Shown here: in pieces, positions 44,965-53,540 of the stretch | Layout of the letters: each line of letters begins with the position of its first letter | Position numbering within the stretch: the stretch's first letter is position 1 | Assembly (NCBI RefSeq): GCF_900215465.1 | Contig: NZ_OBEH01000004.1 | Location: forward strand, 450,114 to 514,113 | Origin: Flagellimonas pacifica | GTDB taxonomy: Bacteria; Bacteroidota; Bacteroidia; Flavobacteriales; Flavobacteriaceae | Direction: 5' to 3' | DNA: 64,000 nucleotides | Position numbers and translations under genes: made by a program | Notes under the pieces: model-generated | The model's input: the letters and a program-made list of their open reading frames with translations, nothing else | What the model was told of the DNA's origin: nothing | The model's database searches: none

Positions 44965-46029
44965 TTGAAAAGCAAAAATAACCCTTGCATGCATATAAAT
45001 ACCTTATCAAAATCTGCGCAGACCTGTATTGTCATAGCCCTTATAATCATTGGCTTGATATACGGAAAAAGCCTTCTATTACCCTTGGTTTTTGCCATGA
45101 TATTTTGGGTATTGATACGAAAACTTAAATCTACAATAAACAAGATTTCCCTATTTCGTAAGTACGTTCCAGATTGGGCAAAAAACATGTCCCTTACCAT
45201 TGTTATTGTTGGGGTCATTTATTTTGTCAGCTCTGTCATCTCCCTAAACATTGAAACCCTTATAAATGGATATGACATGTACGAGAAAAATGTTCAAACT
45301 GTGCTTGACTCCATAAATACCGCTTTCGGAATGGACATAAAAGCCAATATCCTAAATGAACAAGATATAAGTGCAACTATCAGTGGTCTTGTAGAGACCG
45401 TGGCTTCATCGCTCACCAATATGGTAAGTAATGTCTTTATGATTCTTTTGTACATGCTGTTTATTTTTTTGGAAGAAAGCAATTTCAACGAAAAGTTAAA
45501 ATTAATCTTTGTTGAAAATGGCAAATATCAAGACATTTCTTCCACATTGATAGAGCTGGAAAACTCTGTTTCAAACTACTTGGGAGTAAAAACTCTAGTG
45601 AGTTTAATAACTGCCAGCTTAAGCGCCATTGCACTATTGTCAATAGGTGTTGATGCACCAATATTTTGGGCCTTGATTATCTTTATCCTGAATTATATAC
45701 CTACTATTGGCTCTTTGATAGCCACACTGTTTCCCACTATTTTTTGCCTTTTTCAATTTGGGGAGGTTACTCCTGCCCTATTAACGCTCATTGTTGTGGG
45801 ATCGATACAATTGATCATAGGAAATGTACTTGAGCCCAAGTTAGTTGGAAACTCCATGAACATTAGCGCTCTTGTTGCAATTATAGCGCTCTCGTTCTGG
45901 GGGCTTATCTGGGGAACAACCGGTATGATCTTAAGCGTTCCCATTACGGTTATAATGGTTATTGTTTTCTCAAAATTTGATAAGACCAGAGCCATTGCAA
46001 TACTATTGTCCGATAAAGGAAATGTATGA
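44965..46029 (+). CDS. AI-2E family transporter (PerM/YdiK-like)
   Basis: This 354-aa protein has about eight helices in the AI-2E arrangement, with an extended periplasmic helical region (about 95-150) in the middle. The end carries the family motif LEPKLVGNSMNISALVAIIA. The family includes the AI-2 exporter TqsA and Na+/H+ antiporters, so the substrate cannot be named. It stands alone between a minus-strand gene and the ABM gene at 46128. The start could be at the CMH-containing Met two codons after a Lys-rich stretch, but the assigned ATG is kept. Confidence 0.87.
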   Translation: MKSKNNPCMHINTLSKSAQTCIVIALIIIGLIYGKSLLLPLVFAMIFWVLIRKLKSTINKISLFRKYVPDWAKNMSLTIVIVGVIYFVSSVISLNIETLINGYDMYEKNVQTVLDSINTAFGMDIKANILNEQDISATISGLVETVASSLTNMVSNVFMILLYMLFIFLEESNFNEKLKLIFVENGKYQDISSTLIELENSVSNYLGVKTLVSLITASLSAIALLSIGVDAPIFWALIIFILNYIPTIGSLIATLFPTIFCLFQFGEVTPALLTLIVVGSIQLIIGNVLEPKLVGNSMNISALVAIIALSFWGLIWGTTGMILSVPITVIMVIVFSKFDKTRAIAILLSDKGNV

Positions 46030-46127
46030 TGTAGATACCCGAAAGAGATTCGTGGAAAGGTACCCGATTTCCGATTCTTGCAATTTTAGGGTTATTGAAT
46101 TTTAAACCATAAAAACAACAAATAATT

Positions 46128-46496
46128 ATGAAAATTAAAGAATTAGATGAATTAGTAAGTTTAAGTCAACAATTCAAATCAAACGAAGATGGTACAATTG
46201 TGTTAATAAATGTCTTTAACATTGAACCTTCAGAAGAAGAGGCGTTATTAGAAGCTTGGTCTGCAGATGCAGATTTCTTAAAAACACAACCAGGTTACAT
46301 ATCTACCCAAATGCATAAAGGCATTGGGGGAAGTGGATGTTATATTAACTATGCCATCTGGGAAGATCTTGAAAGTTTTAGCACAGCTTTCGCAACACCA
46401 GAGTTTCAAGCATTGCTTAGAGCATATCCAGAAAGTGCTATTGCAGCGCCACATCTGTTCAAAAAACTTGCTGTAAAAGGACATTGTGTATCATAA
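46128..46496 (+). CDS. Antibiotic biosynthesis monooxygenase (ABM) domain protein
   Basis: This 122-aa cytoplasmic protein has a single ABM/dimeric alpha-beta barrel domain: IVLINVFNIEPSEEEALLEA as first strand and helix, PGYISTQMHKG, then NYAIWEDLESFSTAF. ABM proteins such as YgiN act on quinols or other small aromatic compounds, usually without a cofactor. It is close in pattern to the lipoprotein ABM at 48981, which shares INxF and PGYIST. It lies before the P1B-4 ATPase gene with a terminator between them. Confidence 0.85.
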   Translation: MKIKELDELVSLSQQFKSNEDGTIVLINVFNIEPSEEEALLEAWSADADFLKTQPGYISTQMHKGIGGSGCYINYAIWEDLESFSTAFATPEFQALLRAYPESAIAAPHLFKKLAVKGHCVS

Positions 46497-46621
46497 CCAT
46501 GAGTTTGTATAGGCGAGCCTTAACTCCAAGTTGATTAATTTTCATTAACTGTTTCCTGTATAAAATCTCGTGTTTAGAAGAAACAAGTGGGGGAGCATTT
46601 ATTCCGCACACAGATAAATTG

Positions 46622-46655
46622 AAACGAAGTGGTGCATAACCGCTTCGTTTTTAAT
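46622..46655 (+). terminator. Hairpin terminator after the ABM gene
   Basis: AACGAAGTGG and CCGCTTCGTT pair with one G-U, around a 7-nt loop, followed by TTT. It lies 126 bp after the ABM stop and 86 bp before the ATPase start. Confidence 0.65.
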
Positions 46656-46740
46656 TGTGTTTAGAATCGATAAAAAACAGCTATTTAAAAAAACGGCAAA
46701 CCATAAATAAGACAAATGCAACAATAAAAACCTAGAAAAA

Positions 46741-48717
46741 ATGAGCAAAGAACATTCTGAAAACGAGGAACATAACCACAAGCACGGCGGTGTTTTTGGT
46801 AAAAAGACAGAACTGTATTTTGCCATATTGAGTGGTGTGTTCTTTTTCATGGGTCTAATCATAGAAAAACTTACCAATTTACCAGAGTCAGCCTCACTTG
46901 GCAGTTTTATTGTTGCTTACTTCTTTGGTGGTTATTTTACAACACTTGAAGCCATTGGCAAAATTCGAAAAGGTGAGTTTGAAATTGACTTTTTGATGCT
47001 GGTTGCTGCGGCCGGAGCAGCCTATATAGAAAGCTGGGAAGAAGGAGCATTGCTACTATTCTTATTTAGTATTGGGCATGCTTTGGAAAGCTATGCCGTG
47101 AACAAGGCCAAAAAATCCATTGAGTCCTTAGGCAATCTATCCCCAAAAACAGCTTTGGTAAAAAAGGGTGATAAAATTGAAGAAGTTCCCATTGAAGAAC
47201 TCCAGCTAAATGATATCGTTGTAGTAAAGCCAAACACCAAAATTGCTGCCGATGGTATCATTGTAAAAGGAAACAGCAGCATTAACCAGGCTTCTATAAC
47301 TGGTGAGAGTATGCCTGTGGACAAAGTGGCAATTGGCAATACCACAAACCTGCCAGACTTTGATAACATTGAGAAAAACAATATTGTATACACTGGCACC
47401 ATAAATGGAGATAACGTTATTGAAGTTCAGGTTCTAAAATTAAGCGCTGATAGTACCATCTCTCGCCTGGTGAAAATGGTGAGCGAAGTAGAAACACAAA
47501 AATCACCAACACAATTACTGACCAAAAAATTTGAAAAATGGTTTGTTCCTGTCGTAATCCTTTTGGTTACCGTTTTGTGCTTTTCCTATTTAGTAATTGA
47601 TGAGACCTATAAAGAGAGTCTCTATAGGGCAATAAGTGTTTTAGTAGCTGCAAGCCCTTGTGCTTTGGCCATTTCAACACCCAGTGCCGTATTAAGTGGC
47701 ATTGCGAGAGCAGCAAAAAGCGGTGTTTTAATCAAAGGAGGACGAGCCTTGGAAGATTTAGGGAGTTTAACAACAATTGCTTTTGATAAAACTGGGACTT
47801 TAACCGAGGGTAAACCAAAGTTGACAAATGCCATTGCGTTAAATAATTTTGAAGAAGGTGAGTTTCTTGATATAGTCTTGGATGTAGAGAAATTAAGCAA
47901 CCACCCCTTGGCAAAATCCATTGTCCAAGATTTAAAATCGCAACTTAAAGTAGAAGGTAAAAATCAGGCAGCAGATATTAAAGCAATCCAAGGAAAAGGC
48001 GTTAACGCAAATTATAATGGAGATGTGGTTTTGATTGGAAATGAAAGATTGATGATTGATGAGGCAATAGCAACATCCAAAGCTATAAAAAATCAAATGG
48101 ACAATCTATTACAGAGCGGGCATACAGCAATGCTCGTTGCCTATAAAAATGAGTTAATAGGTTTATTAAGCGTAATGGATGTGCCCAGAGAAAGCGCGGC
48201 ACCTACTTTAAAGCGTCTAAAAGATATTGGCATTAAAAAAATGATTATGCTCACAGGGGACCATCAAAATGTCGCAGATTCCATTGCAAAACAAATTGGT
48301 TTGTCAGATGCAGAGGGGAATTTATTACCAGAAGACAAAGTCACAGCCATCAAAGTACTAAAACAACAATATTCAAAAATTGCCATGGTAGGTGATGGTG
48401 TAAACGATGCGCCCGCAATGGCAACAAGTACAGTTGGCATTGCAATGGGAGCAGCTGGAAGTGATGTTGCCTTAGAGACGGCTGACGTTGCCTTAATGTC
48501 CGATAAAATTGAGAACCTTCCCTTTGTAATAGGTTTGAGTAGAAAATCCAAATCCATAATCAAACAAAACCTATGGGTGAGCTTGGCAATAGTGGCTTTT
48601 CTAATACCAACAACAATTATGGGCGGAACAAGTATTGGAGGAGCCATAGCTATTCATGAAGGTTCTACATTATTGGTGGTTATAAATGCATTGCGATTGT
48701 TGAGGTACCAATTATAA
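46741..48717 (+). CDS. P1B-4-type metal ATPase (SPC motif; likely Fe/Co/Zn export)
   Basis: This 658-aa P-type ATPase has a His-rich N-terminus (EHNHKHGG) but no Cys-based metal-binding domain. It has about six to eight helices, SPC in the transport helix (AASPCALAIS) in place of CPC, the phosphorylation site DKTGTLTEGK, the hinge GDGVNDAPAM and the last-helix motif HEGSTLLVVINALRLL. SPC with HEGST is the signature of P1B-4 pumps, which export Fe(II), Co(II) or Zn(II). It is distinct from the copper pump CcoI at 12169. It could limit free iron during oxidative stress; the ion is not proven. Confidence 0.9.
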   Translation: MSKEHSENEEHNHKHGGVFGKKTELYFAILSGVFFFMGLIIEKLTNLPESASLGSFIVAYFFGGYFTTLEAIGKIRKGEFEIDFLMLVAAAGAAYIESWEEGALLLFLFSIGHALESYAVNKAKKSIESLGNLSPKTALVKKGDKIEEVPIEELQLNDIVVVKPNTKIAADGIIVKGNSSINQASITGESMPVDKVAIGNTTNLPDFDNIEKNNIVYTGTINGDNVIEVQVLKLSADSTISRLVKMVSEVETQKSPTQLLTKKFEKWFVPVVILLVTVLCFSYLVIDETYKESLYRAISVLVAASPCALAISTPSAVLSGIARAAKSGVLIKGGRALEDLGSLTTIAFDKTGTLTEGKPKLTNAIALNNFEEGEFLDIVLDVEKLSNHPLAKSIVQDLKSQLKVEGKNQAADIKAIQGKGVNANYNGDVVLIGNERLMIDEAIATSKAIKNQMDNLLQSGHTAMLVAYKNELIGLLSVMDVPRESAAPTLKRLKDIGIKKMIMLTGDHQNVADSIAKQIGLSDAEGNLLPEDKVTAIKVLKQQYSKIAMVGDGVNDAPAMATSTVGIAMGAAGSDVALETADVALMSDKIENLPFVIGLSRKSKSIIKQNLWVSLAIVAFLIPTTIMGGTSIGGAIAIHEGSTLLVVINALRLLRYQL

Positions 48718-48796
48718 GTCAAATTCCCTTCGACATACAGCTCAATAAGCGAAACGGCGCATAGATAATGTACAAATAATGCAATTATTTTTTATA

Positions 48797-48825
48797 TTTG
48801 TCATAACAATTTTTGTTATAGCAAA
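48797..48825 (+). promoter_or_regulatory. Paired MarR-like palindromes upstream of the ABM lipoprotein
   Basis: TTTGTCATAACAAT (48797-48810) and TTTGTTATAGCAAA (48812-48825) lie one base apart. The second is a near-perfect palindrome. Both match the half-site family at the marR promoter 9.4 kb away. Confidence 0.5.
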
Positions 48826-48908
48826 ATACTAAGGATAATTATTAAAGAAGCTAGGGCCTCATAAAGATTTCGGGTTGGTAACAACAATGATGACAATACA
48901 ACTCTATT

Positions 48909-48952
48909 GCGTGTTTTATAACTTATATGTATCGCTCATTTACAAAACACGC
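48909..48952. repeat. Inverted repeat with 26-nt loop
   Basis: GCGTGTTTT and AAAACACGC form 9-bp arms 28 bp before the ABM lipoprotein gene. It has no T run and is in the 5' region of the gene, so it is not a terminator. It may be a leader RNA structure or a mobile-cassette relic. Confidence 0.4.
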
Positions 48953-48980
48953 TTATGAAGAATAGTAATAAAATCACATT

Positions 48981-49409
48981 ATGAATACAAAAGAACTTAG
49001 TAAAAAATCACTGAAAATTTCAAAAATAGTTTTTACAATATTATTTCTAACCGGTATGAGCTCTTGTAACAATGAAGCAAACCAAAAAAACAAATCGAAT
49101 ATGGAAACCAGTAACTCAGAACATGTTGTTCTTATAAATCCATTTGAAGTACCAGAAGGAAAATTGGAAGAATCCATAAAATATTGGGAAGCTTGCCGAG
49201 ATTTCCTTAAAAAAGAACCTGGCTACATTTCTACAGAATTGCATCAATCAATAAAAGATGATGCTAAATTTGAATTAATAAATGTTGCCGTATGGGAAAG
49301 TCCAAAAGCATTCATGGAAGCTAGCAAAAAGATGGGGAAAGAACTAGGAGTTGCTCCTACAGAAGGACTTAAAGCAAATCCATCACTCTACACTATTATT
49401 AGAGAATAA
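48981..49409 (+). CDS. ABM-domain lipoprotein
   Basis: This 142-aa protein has a lipoprotein signal (LTGMSSCNNEA) and then one ABM domain (about 48-140: HVVLINPFEVPEGKLEESI, PGYISTELHQS, VAVWESPKAFMEA). Its domain resembles the cytoplasmic ABM protein at 46128, so the two are probably paralogues placed on both sides of the membrane. Paired MarR-like sites are upstream, and a UbiA-like gene follows 83 bp later. An envelope ABM protein is uncommon, and it may detoxify or repair quinones there; this is inference. Confidence 0.8.
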   Translation: MNTKELSKKSLKISKIVFTILFLTGMSSCNNEANQKNKSNMETSNSEHVVLINPFEVPEGKLEESIKYWEACRDFLKKEPGYISTELHQSIKDDAKFELINVAVWESPKAFMEASKKMGKELGVAPTEGLKANPSLYTIIRE

Positions 49410-49492
49410 ATGATTCCCTATTAAACAAAATGTTCGTTCAATCCATTGAAACTCTTTCTCATTTGTATACATAAAGATCCTGTAATCCAAAC

Positions 49493-50326
49493 TTGCCAAC
49501 TCTATTGTTCAAGTTGATTCTAACATACATTTCGCATTTAAATATTGTTATAGCAACTTCTGCAGGTCTTCTTGCAGCTGGAATTGCCAACATTTTTAAT
49601 CTAGACCAATATTTGTCCTATGGACAATTTGCTTTTTTCTCCACATTATGCGTATACAATCTTCAACGGGTAGTCAAAGTAAATTTAGAAACCAAAACAC
49701 CTTGGCTCAGTTGGGTAGGTCAGCATAGGACATTAATAATTCTCATAAGTATCGTTAGTGGGCTCCTCGGGGGATACTTTTTCGTCCTATTATTGAATGA
49801 GATAACACCTATTGTAATGATGTTAATGGTTGGAGCCACAACTATCTCTTTTTACTATGTAGTTAGAATAGGGAGCAAGAATCTACGTGAATTACCCCAT
49901 CTTAAAATTCATTTAATTGCTCTAACATGGACCATAATTATAGTAGTGTTTCCAATGCTAAATGAAAATATTCATAATTGGGAGACATTCATAATTTTCA
50001 TTCCAGCTCACTATTTATATTTTGCGGCAGTGGCAATTCCTTTCGATATTCGAGATTTGAAATATGATTTACCATCACAACGAACAATCCCACAGGTAAT
50101 TGGCATTCCAAAGGCCAAGATAATTTCAATACTACTGTTGATTCTTGTATTGATAAGTTTAGGAGTTGTTTCCTCTTATTCAATATCAACACCTCTTTTT
50201 GTGCTTGCCATTATTGTACAAATGCTTTTGATTTTATACTCCACAGAAAAGCGTAAAGATTTTTATTACTCCATACTTATTGATGGTGCGATTGCCCTAT
50301 TAGGAGTTAGCTACTTAATTAGATAA
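49493..50326 (+). CDS. UbiA-like membrane prenyltransferase homologue
   Basis: This 277-aa protein has eight or nine helices. The aspartate motif DIRDLKYDLPSQRTIPQ is placed like the second DxxxD of UbiA enzymes, which transfer prenyl chains to aromatic acceptors. The first motif of the family is degenerate (FSTLCVYNLQRVVKVN), so activity is uncertain. No ATG occurs before the conserved start, and an in-frame stop lies 21 bp upstream, so TTG at 49493 is the only usual start. It lies 14 bp before the next small membrane gene. A link to quinone chemistry fits its neighbours but is not shown. Confidence 0.68.
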   Translation: MPTLLFKLILTYISHLNIVIATSAGLLAAGIANIFNLDQYLSYGQFAFFSTLCVYNLQRVVKVNLETKTPWLSWVGQHRTLIILISIVSGLLGGYFFVLLLNEITPIVMMLMVGATTISFYYVVRIGSKNLRELPHLKIHLIALTWTIIIVVFPMLNENIHNWETFIIFIPAHYLYFAAVAIPFDIRDLKYDLPSQRTIPQVIGIPKAKIISILLLILVLISLGVVSSYSISTPLFVLAIIVQMLLILYSTEKRKDFYYSILIDGAIALLGVSYLIR

Positions 50327-50340
50327 GAAAAAAACTAAAA

Positions 50341-50802
50341 ATGAAAAGAAAGAATTTATTGGCATTACATATTGCCGCAACTATAATAGGGACAATAACA
50401 ATCAGCACATTTTTTATCTTATCATTAAGAGCAGAATTAGTAGCGGATAAAATGCAGATTAAAGCTGTGAAAACCGGCATCCTGTATGCCTTACCAATTC
50501 TTGTAATTGCAATGCCCTCTTTGGCAATTTCGGGAAAAAAATTGGCCGGAAAATCAAAACATCCAATCATTCTGAAAAAACTAAAAAGGATGAAATTAGT
50601 AATGATCAATGGTATTATATTGATTTCACTCGTTATATTCCTATACTATCGTGCCATCTATAAATCCATTGACAATATATTCCTCTATGCGCAAATTGCA
50701 GAATTAATATTTGGACTTAGCAATTTAACTTTGATTGGAATAAACATTAAATCCGGGCTACAACTTTCAGGGAAATTGAAAAATAAAGTCAAGGGCCCCT
50801 AA
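50341..50802 (+). CDS. Small four-helix membrane protein, unknown
   Basis: This 153-aa protein has four hydrophobic helices (IAATIIGTITISTFFILSL, GILYALPILVIAMP, MINGIILISLVIFLYY and IAELIFGLSNLTLIG) and a basic loop between helices 2 and 3. No family is recognised. It is 14 bp after the UbiA-like gene and likely in its operon. It is the last chromosomal gene before the tRNA-Leu attachment scar. Confidence 0.65.
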   Translation: MKRKNLLALHIAATIIGTITISTFFILSLRAELVADKMQIKAVKTGILYALPILVIAMPSLAISGKKLAGKSKHPIILKKLKRMKLVMINGIILISLVIFLYYRAIYKSIDNIFLYAQIAELIFGLSNLTLIGINIKSGLQLSGKLKNKVKGP

Positions 50803-50875
50803 GCAAACTCAATCGGTCCTCATTAAGACAAAGCGTACAGCCAAGAAGTCTGATACAGATTAGAGTGAGACAAAT

Positions 50876-50905
50876 AAAAAAGCTCTCAAAATTTGAGAGC
50901 TTTTT
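50876..50905. terminator. Hairpin terminator beside the tRNA-Leu remnant
   Basis: AGCTCTCAAA and TTTGAGAGCT form a 10-bp stem flanked by A and T runs. It lies 1 bp beyond the 3' end of the tRNA-Leu fragment, where the tRNA transcript would have ended on the minus strand. Confidence 0.8.
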
Positions 50906-50906
50906 G

Positions 50907-50957
50907 TGCGGGTGAAGGGAGTCGAACCCCCACGCCTCGCGGCACTAGATCCTAAGT
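50907..50957 (-). tRNA. tRNA-Leu(UAG) 3' remnant, attachment site
   Basis: Read on the minus strand, this is the 3' part of a leucine tRNA from the anticodon loop onward. It has ACTTAGGATCTAG with anticodon TAG, the variable arm, the T-arm GGGGGTTCGACTCCC and the acceptor CACCCGC plus A. The 5' half is absent, and what follows (AAAATTAG-type sequence) does not match a leucine tRNA. An integrase gene starts 157 bp to the right. This is the usual scar of site-specific integration into a tRNA gene; the intact tRNA should lie to the right of the element, outside this window. Confidence 0.82.
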
Positions 50958-51032
50958 TTAGTTCTTTTTATAATCACACACCTCGAAACCCTCATATTTA
51001 TTGATAGTTTGATTTTAATATTCACATATAAG

Positions 51033-51082
51033 ACCGTATAAAACCATATAAAACGTTCATTTGTTTGACCATTGTTTGACCA
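51033..51082 (+). repeat. Tandem repeats in the integrase promoter
   Basis: Two short tandem pairs lie just upstream of the integrase gene: ACCGTATAAA/ACCATATAAA (51033-51052) and TTGTTTGACCA twice (51061-51082). They are followed by the -7-like TATCTTTA (51091-51098). They may be integrase arm-binding or operator sites. Similar ACC pairs occur at 57509 and 57670. Confidence 0.5.
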
Positions 51083-51113
51083 AAAATATTTATCTTTATA
51101 TAAATTATTAAAA

Positions 51114-52337
51114 ATGGTAACCATTGAGGCATATATGCGAAAAAGGAAAAGCAAAGCTGGCCTTTGCCCTTTAAACATTCGCATTACCAAAAATAGGAAA
51201 TCTTCATACATTCAAATCGGACAACGAATCGACCCAAAATATTGGGACCCCATAAGAAGAAAAGTAAAGAAAAATCATCCAAATTCCACCCGTTTAAACA
51301 ATCTTATTTCTTCTAAACTGGTCGAGATAAATAAGTCCCTACTGGATATTGAATCCGGTACAAAGCCAATCACGCAAGCAGCGGAAATAAAAAAAACTAT
51401 TTCGGGAAAACATAAAAGTCATTCATTTTACACCTTTGCCGAAACCTATTTTATAGAATTAGAAAAAAACAAAAAATTTTCCCGCATTAATAGCGAACGG
51501 CCATTATTGAATAGGATAAAAGAATATCCAAGAGCGAAAGACCTAACCTTCCAAGATGTCACCCCTCTTTTTTTACGTGCCTTTATTTCCTATTTAAGAA
51601 GTAATAAAGATTCCATTGGTGAACGGAGTATTGTAAACACACTGATTTTCATACGTACGCTATACAATAGAGCTTCACAACAGAATATTATCTCAAAGGA
51701 AAATTATCCTTTCGGAAATAACGATGGAAAGATTAAGATAAAAATCCCCCAATCTATCAAAATTGGTCTTACCGCTGTGGAAATAAAATCAATAGAGAGC
51801 CTAGATCTTTCAGAGCATCCGAAACAACATCACTCCCGAAATGTTTTTCTTTTTAGTTTCTATCTTGCCGGTATGCGGGTTGCCGATGTACTTAAAATAA
51901 CCTGGGCGAATATACAAGGAGAAAGGATATATTACACCATGAATAAAAATCAAAAAAACCTGTCTCTTAAAATTCATGATAAACTTCAAAATATATTAGA
52001 TGAGTACGAAGCTGATAAAGCTTCGCACACTGATTTTATCTTTCCCGAATTAAAAGAAGCCACCAAGGACCCCAAGGATATTTTGAGAGTCACCAAAATA
52101 GCGAACAAAAGACTTAACAGGTATTTAGGGCAAATCACAGAAAAAGCTGAAATAAAAACGAAAATCACCATGCATGTAGCCCGTCATTCCTTCGGAAATA
52201 TTTCAGGGGACAAAATTCCTTTGCAAGTTTTGCAAAAATTATATAACCATTCAGATATTAAAACAACTATCCAGTACCAGCAGAATTTTATGAATAAAGA
52301 TTTGGACGACGCATTAGATAGTGTGGTTAACGGTTAA
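51114..52337 (+). CDS. Tyrosine recombinase (integrase)
   Basis: The 407-aa protein has an N-terminal Arm-binding/SAM-like part (about 1-210) and a C-terminal catalytic domain. The tyrosine-recombinase residues appear in LAGMRVADVL (Arg I), HVARHSFGN (His-x-x-Arg), LYNHSDIKTTIQYQ (His and nucleophile Tyr). The ATG at 51114 is chosen over the TTG at 51072, because the latter lies inside the tandem repeat and upstream of the -7-like box. It lies next to the tRNA-Leu remnant, so it probably integrated the element there. No excisionase or conjugation gene is seen nearby. Confidence 0.9.
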   Translation: MVTIEAYMRKRKSKAGLCPLNIRITKNRKSSYIQIGQRIDPKYWDPIRRKVKKNHPNSTRLNNLISSKLVEINKSLLDIESGTKPITQAAEIKKTISGKHKSHSFYTFAETYFIELEKNKKFSRINSERPLLNRIKEYPRAKDLTFQDVTPLFLRAFISYLRSNKDSIGERSIVNTLIFIRTLYNRASQQNIISKENYPFGNNDGKIKIKIPQSIKIGLTAVEIKSIESLDLSEHPKQHHSRNVFLFSFYLAGMRVADVLKITWANIQGERIYYTMNKNQKNLSLKIHDKLQNILDEYEADKASHTDFIFPELKEATKDPKDILRVTKIANKRLNRYLGQITEKAEIKTKITMHVARHSFGNISGDKIPLQVLQKLYNHSDIKTTIQYQQNFMNKDLDDALDSVVNG

Positions 52338-52377
52338 CTAAATTTCAGTTAAATATTAATGTTTTTAATTAAAATAG

Positions 52378-53354
52378 CCCGTTGTGCATTTAGGTAATGT
52401 TGATTTTTAAATTATTGATGTTTCTGTCAAAGACAAATTTATTGATGTATTGAATTACTGTCATTGCTGTGATTTTAGATAAGACTCTGTTTTTGAATCC
52501 ATCAAAAGATTTTGCATAATTTCTTCTTATCATGAACTGGTCGCATAATTGAGAGAACAGCGTCTCTATTCTTTTTCTGGACTTCTTAAAAATATAAGGC
52601 TGTTCCTTATAATTGTTTTGGTTCTTGCGCATGGGTGTCTCCAGTCTGATATTGGCCACCTCGAACAAGTCGATCTGATACTTTGCCGATAGATAACCTC
52701 AGTCTCCTAGCAGTGTACAGTCTTTCATTTGGTGGCGTATGTCTTTTAAAAAATGTATGTCGTGTACAGATTCAGGGCTTATATCCATACTGCCTATTAC
52801 ACCTTTTACAGAACATACCGCATGAAGCTTGTAACCATAGTAATGCACGCCTTGGCTGGCACAGTGCCCTTTATTAGGACTGCTATGAACTTTTTCTTTG
52901 CATATAGAACTCCTTGTGCTACGAGCGAGTTTACAAACCTCCAAAGGCATACTGTGCACTATGTGACAGTTCTCGAACTTGTCGATTCGTTCGACAAGCT
53001 TCAATCTAAGATCATCCAAGTGGTAGAAGAGTTTTCGCTTACGACGATTGTATACCGAGCGTTCGATGCGATTTCTCAATGATAAAGGCAAAGACCTGAA
53101 AAGCTGACACTCACTGTCAATGCCCATATATCCAGCTGTTAATCCAATGGCCATTAGTTCCTTGTCCTTCAATTTTGGTTTACGCATCTAGTTTATAATA
53201 TCGTATTTTGGTTCTATCTCGTCCAAAATCTCAAGGATTTTATCGTAATTTGTTCTAAAGTTGTGCATTTTAAATTGTTTTGTCGTTACTACAATTTACT
53301 GCTATTGAGCAGCTCGCACAACTTTTTCTATTTAAACCCTAAATGCACAACGGG
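52378..53354 (-). mobile_element. IS982-family insertion sequence, copy 1 (977 bp)
   Basis: The terminal inverted repeats are CCCGTTGTGCATTTAGG (52378-52394) and its complement (53338-53354), perfect over 17 bp. Between them is one transposase gene in minus orientation, broken by two stops. No clear target duplication was seen. Copy 2 at 55959-56935 has the same length and related ends, in opposite orientation. Confidence 0.85.
52390..53268 (-). pseudogene. IS982-type transposase, two nonsense codons
   Basis: The reading frame begins MHNFRTNYDKIL and is 293 codons long. A TAG at 53188-53190 precedes MRKPKLKDKELMA, and a TGA at 52699-52701 replaces the Arg codon of the conserved GDRGYLSA motif. 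All three segments are in one frame, so these are point changes rather than frameshifts. The DDE-type catalytic body is visible as MPLEVCK, YGYKLHAVCSVKGVIG and RKRIETLFSQLCDQFMIRR. As written it cannot make a full transposase. The homologue in copy 2 reads GDRGYLSA at the same place. Confidence 0.85.
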
Positions 53355-53418
53355 TTATAACAATAAAAAAGCTACGTAAATCTAATAGGTAGTTTTTAAA
53401 ATATGATTTATTTTATCA

Positions 53419-53516
53419 CTAAAACTCTTCTTCACCATCCCTTTTAGGAATTATTTGTGAAGTTAAATCTTTCACACTGTCAAGTGCGGTGGTGATAACC
53501 ATATTTTTTCTTTCAT
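53419..53516 (-). pseudogene. PglE-type aminotransferase start fused to an unknown tail
   Basis: MKEKIWLSPPH from 53516 matches the first residues of DegT/DnrJ-type sugar aminotransferases (KIWLSxPH), but the frame stops after LTV. An overlapping frame continues LDSVKDLTSQIIPKRDGEEE to a stop at 53419, apparently the end of another gene. The two join at CCGCACTTGAC, a deletion junction. In intact glycan loci an aminotransferase gene often follows the acetyltransferase gene, as expected here. Confidence 0.5.
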
Positions 53517-53540
53517 TTATTTATAAAGTCAATAGGTCTA

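Noticed and set aside
48909..48952. Integron attC-like site
   Set aside because: The inverted repeat lacks the RYYYAAC/GTTRRRY core sites and there is no cassette array or integron integrase.
50876..50905. Strong inverted repeat as an IS end
   Set aside because: The A and T runs and its place at the tRNA 3' end fit a terminator, and no partner copy was seen.
52390..53268. Programmed frameshift in the IS transposase
   Set aside because: The three pieces of copy 1 are in the same frame, separated by stop codons, so no frameshift is needed; copy 2 has a frameshift but also lost its start and gained a stop.
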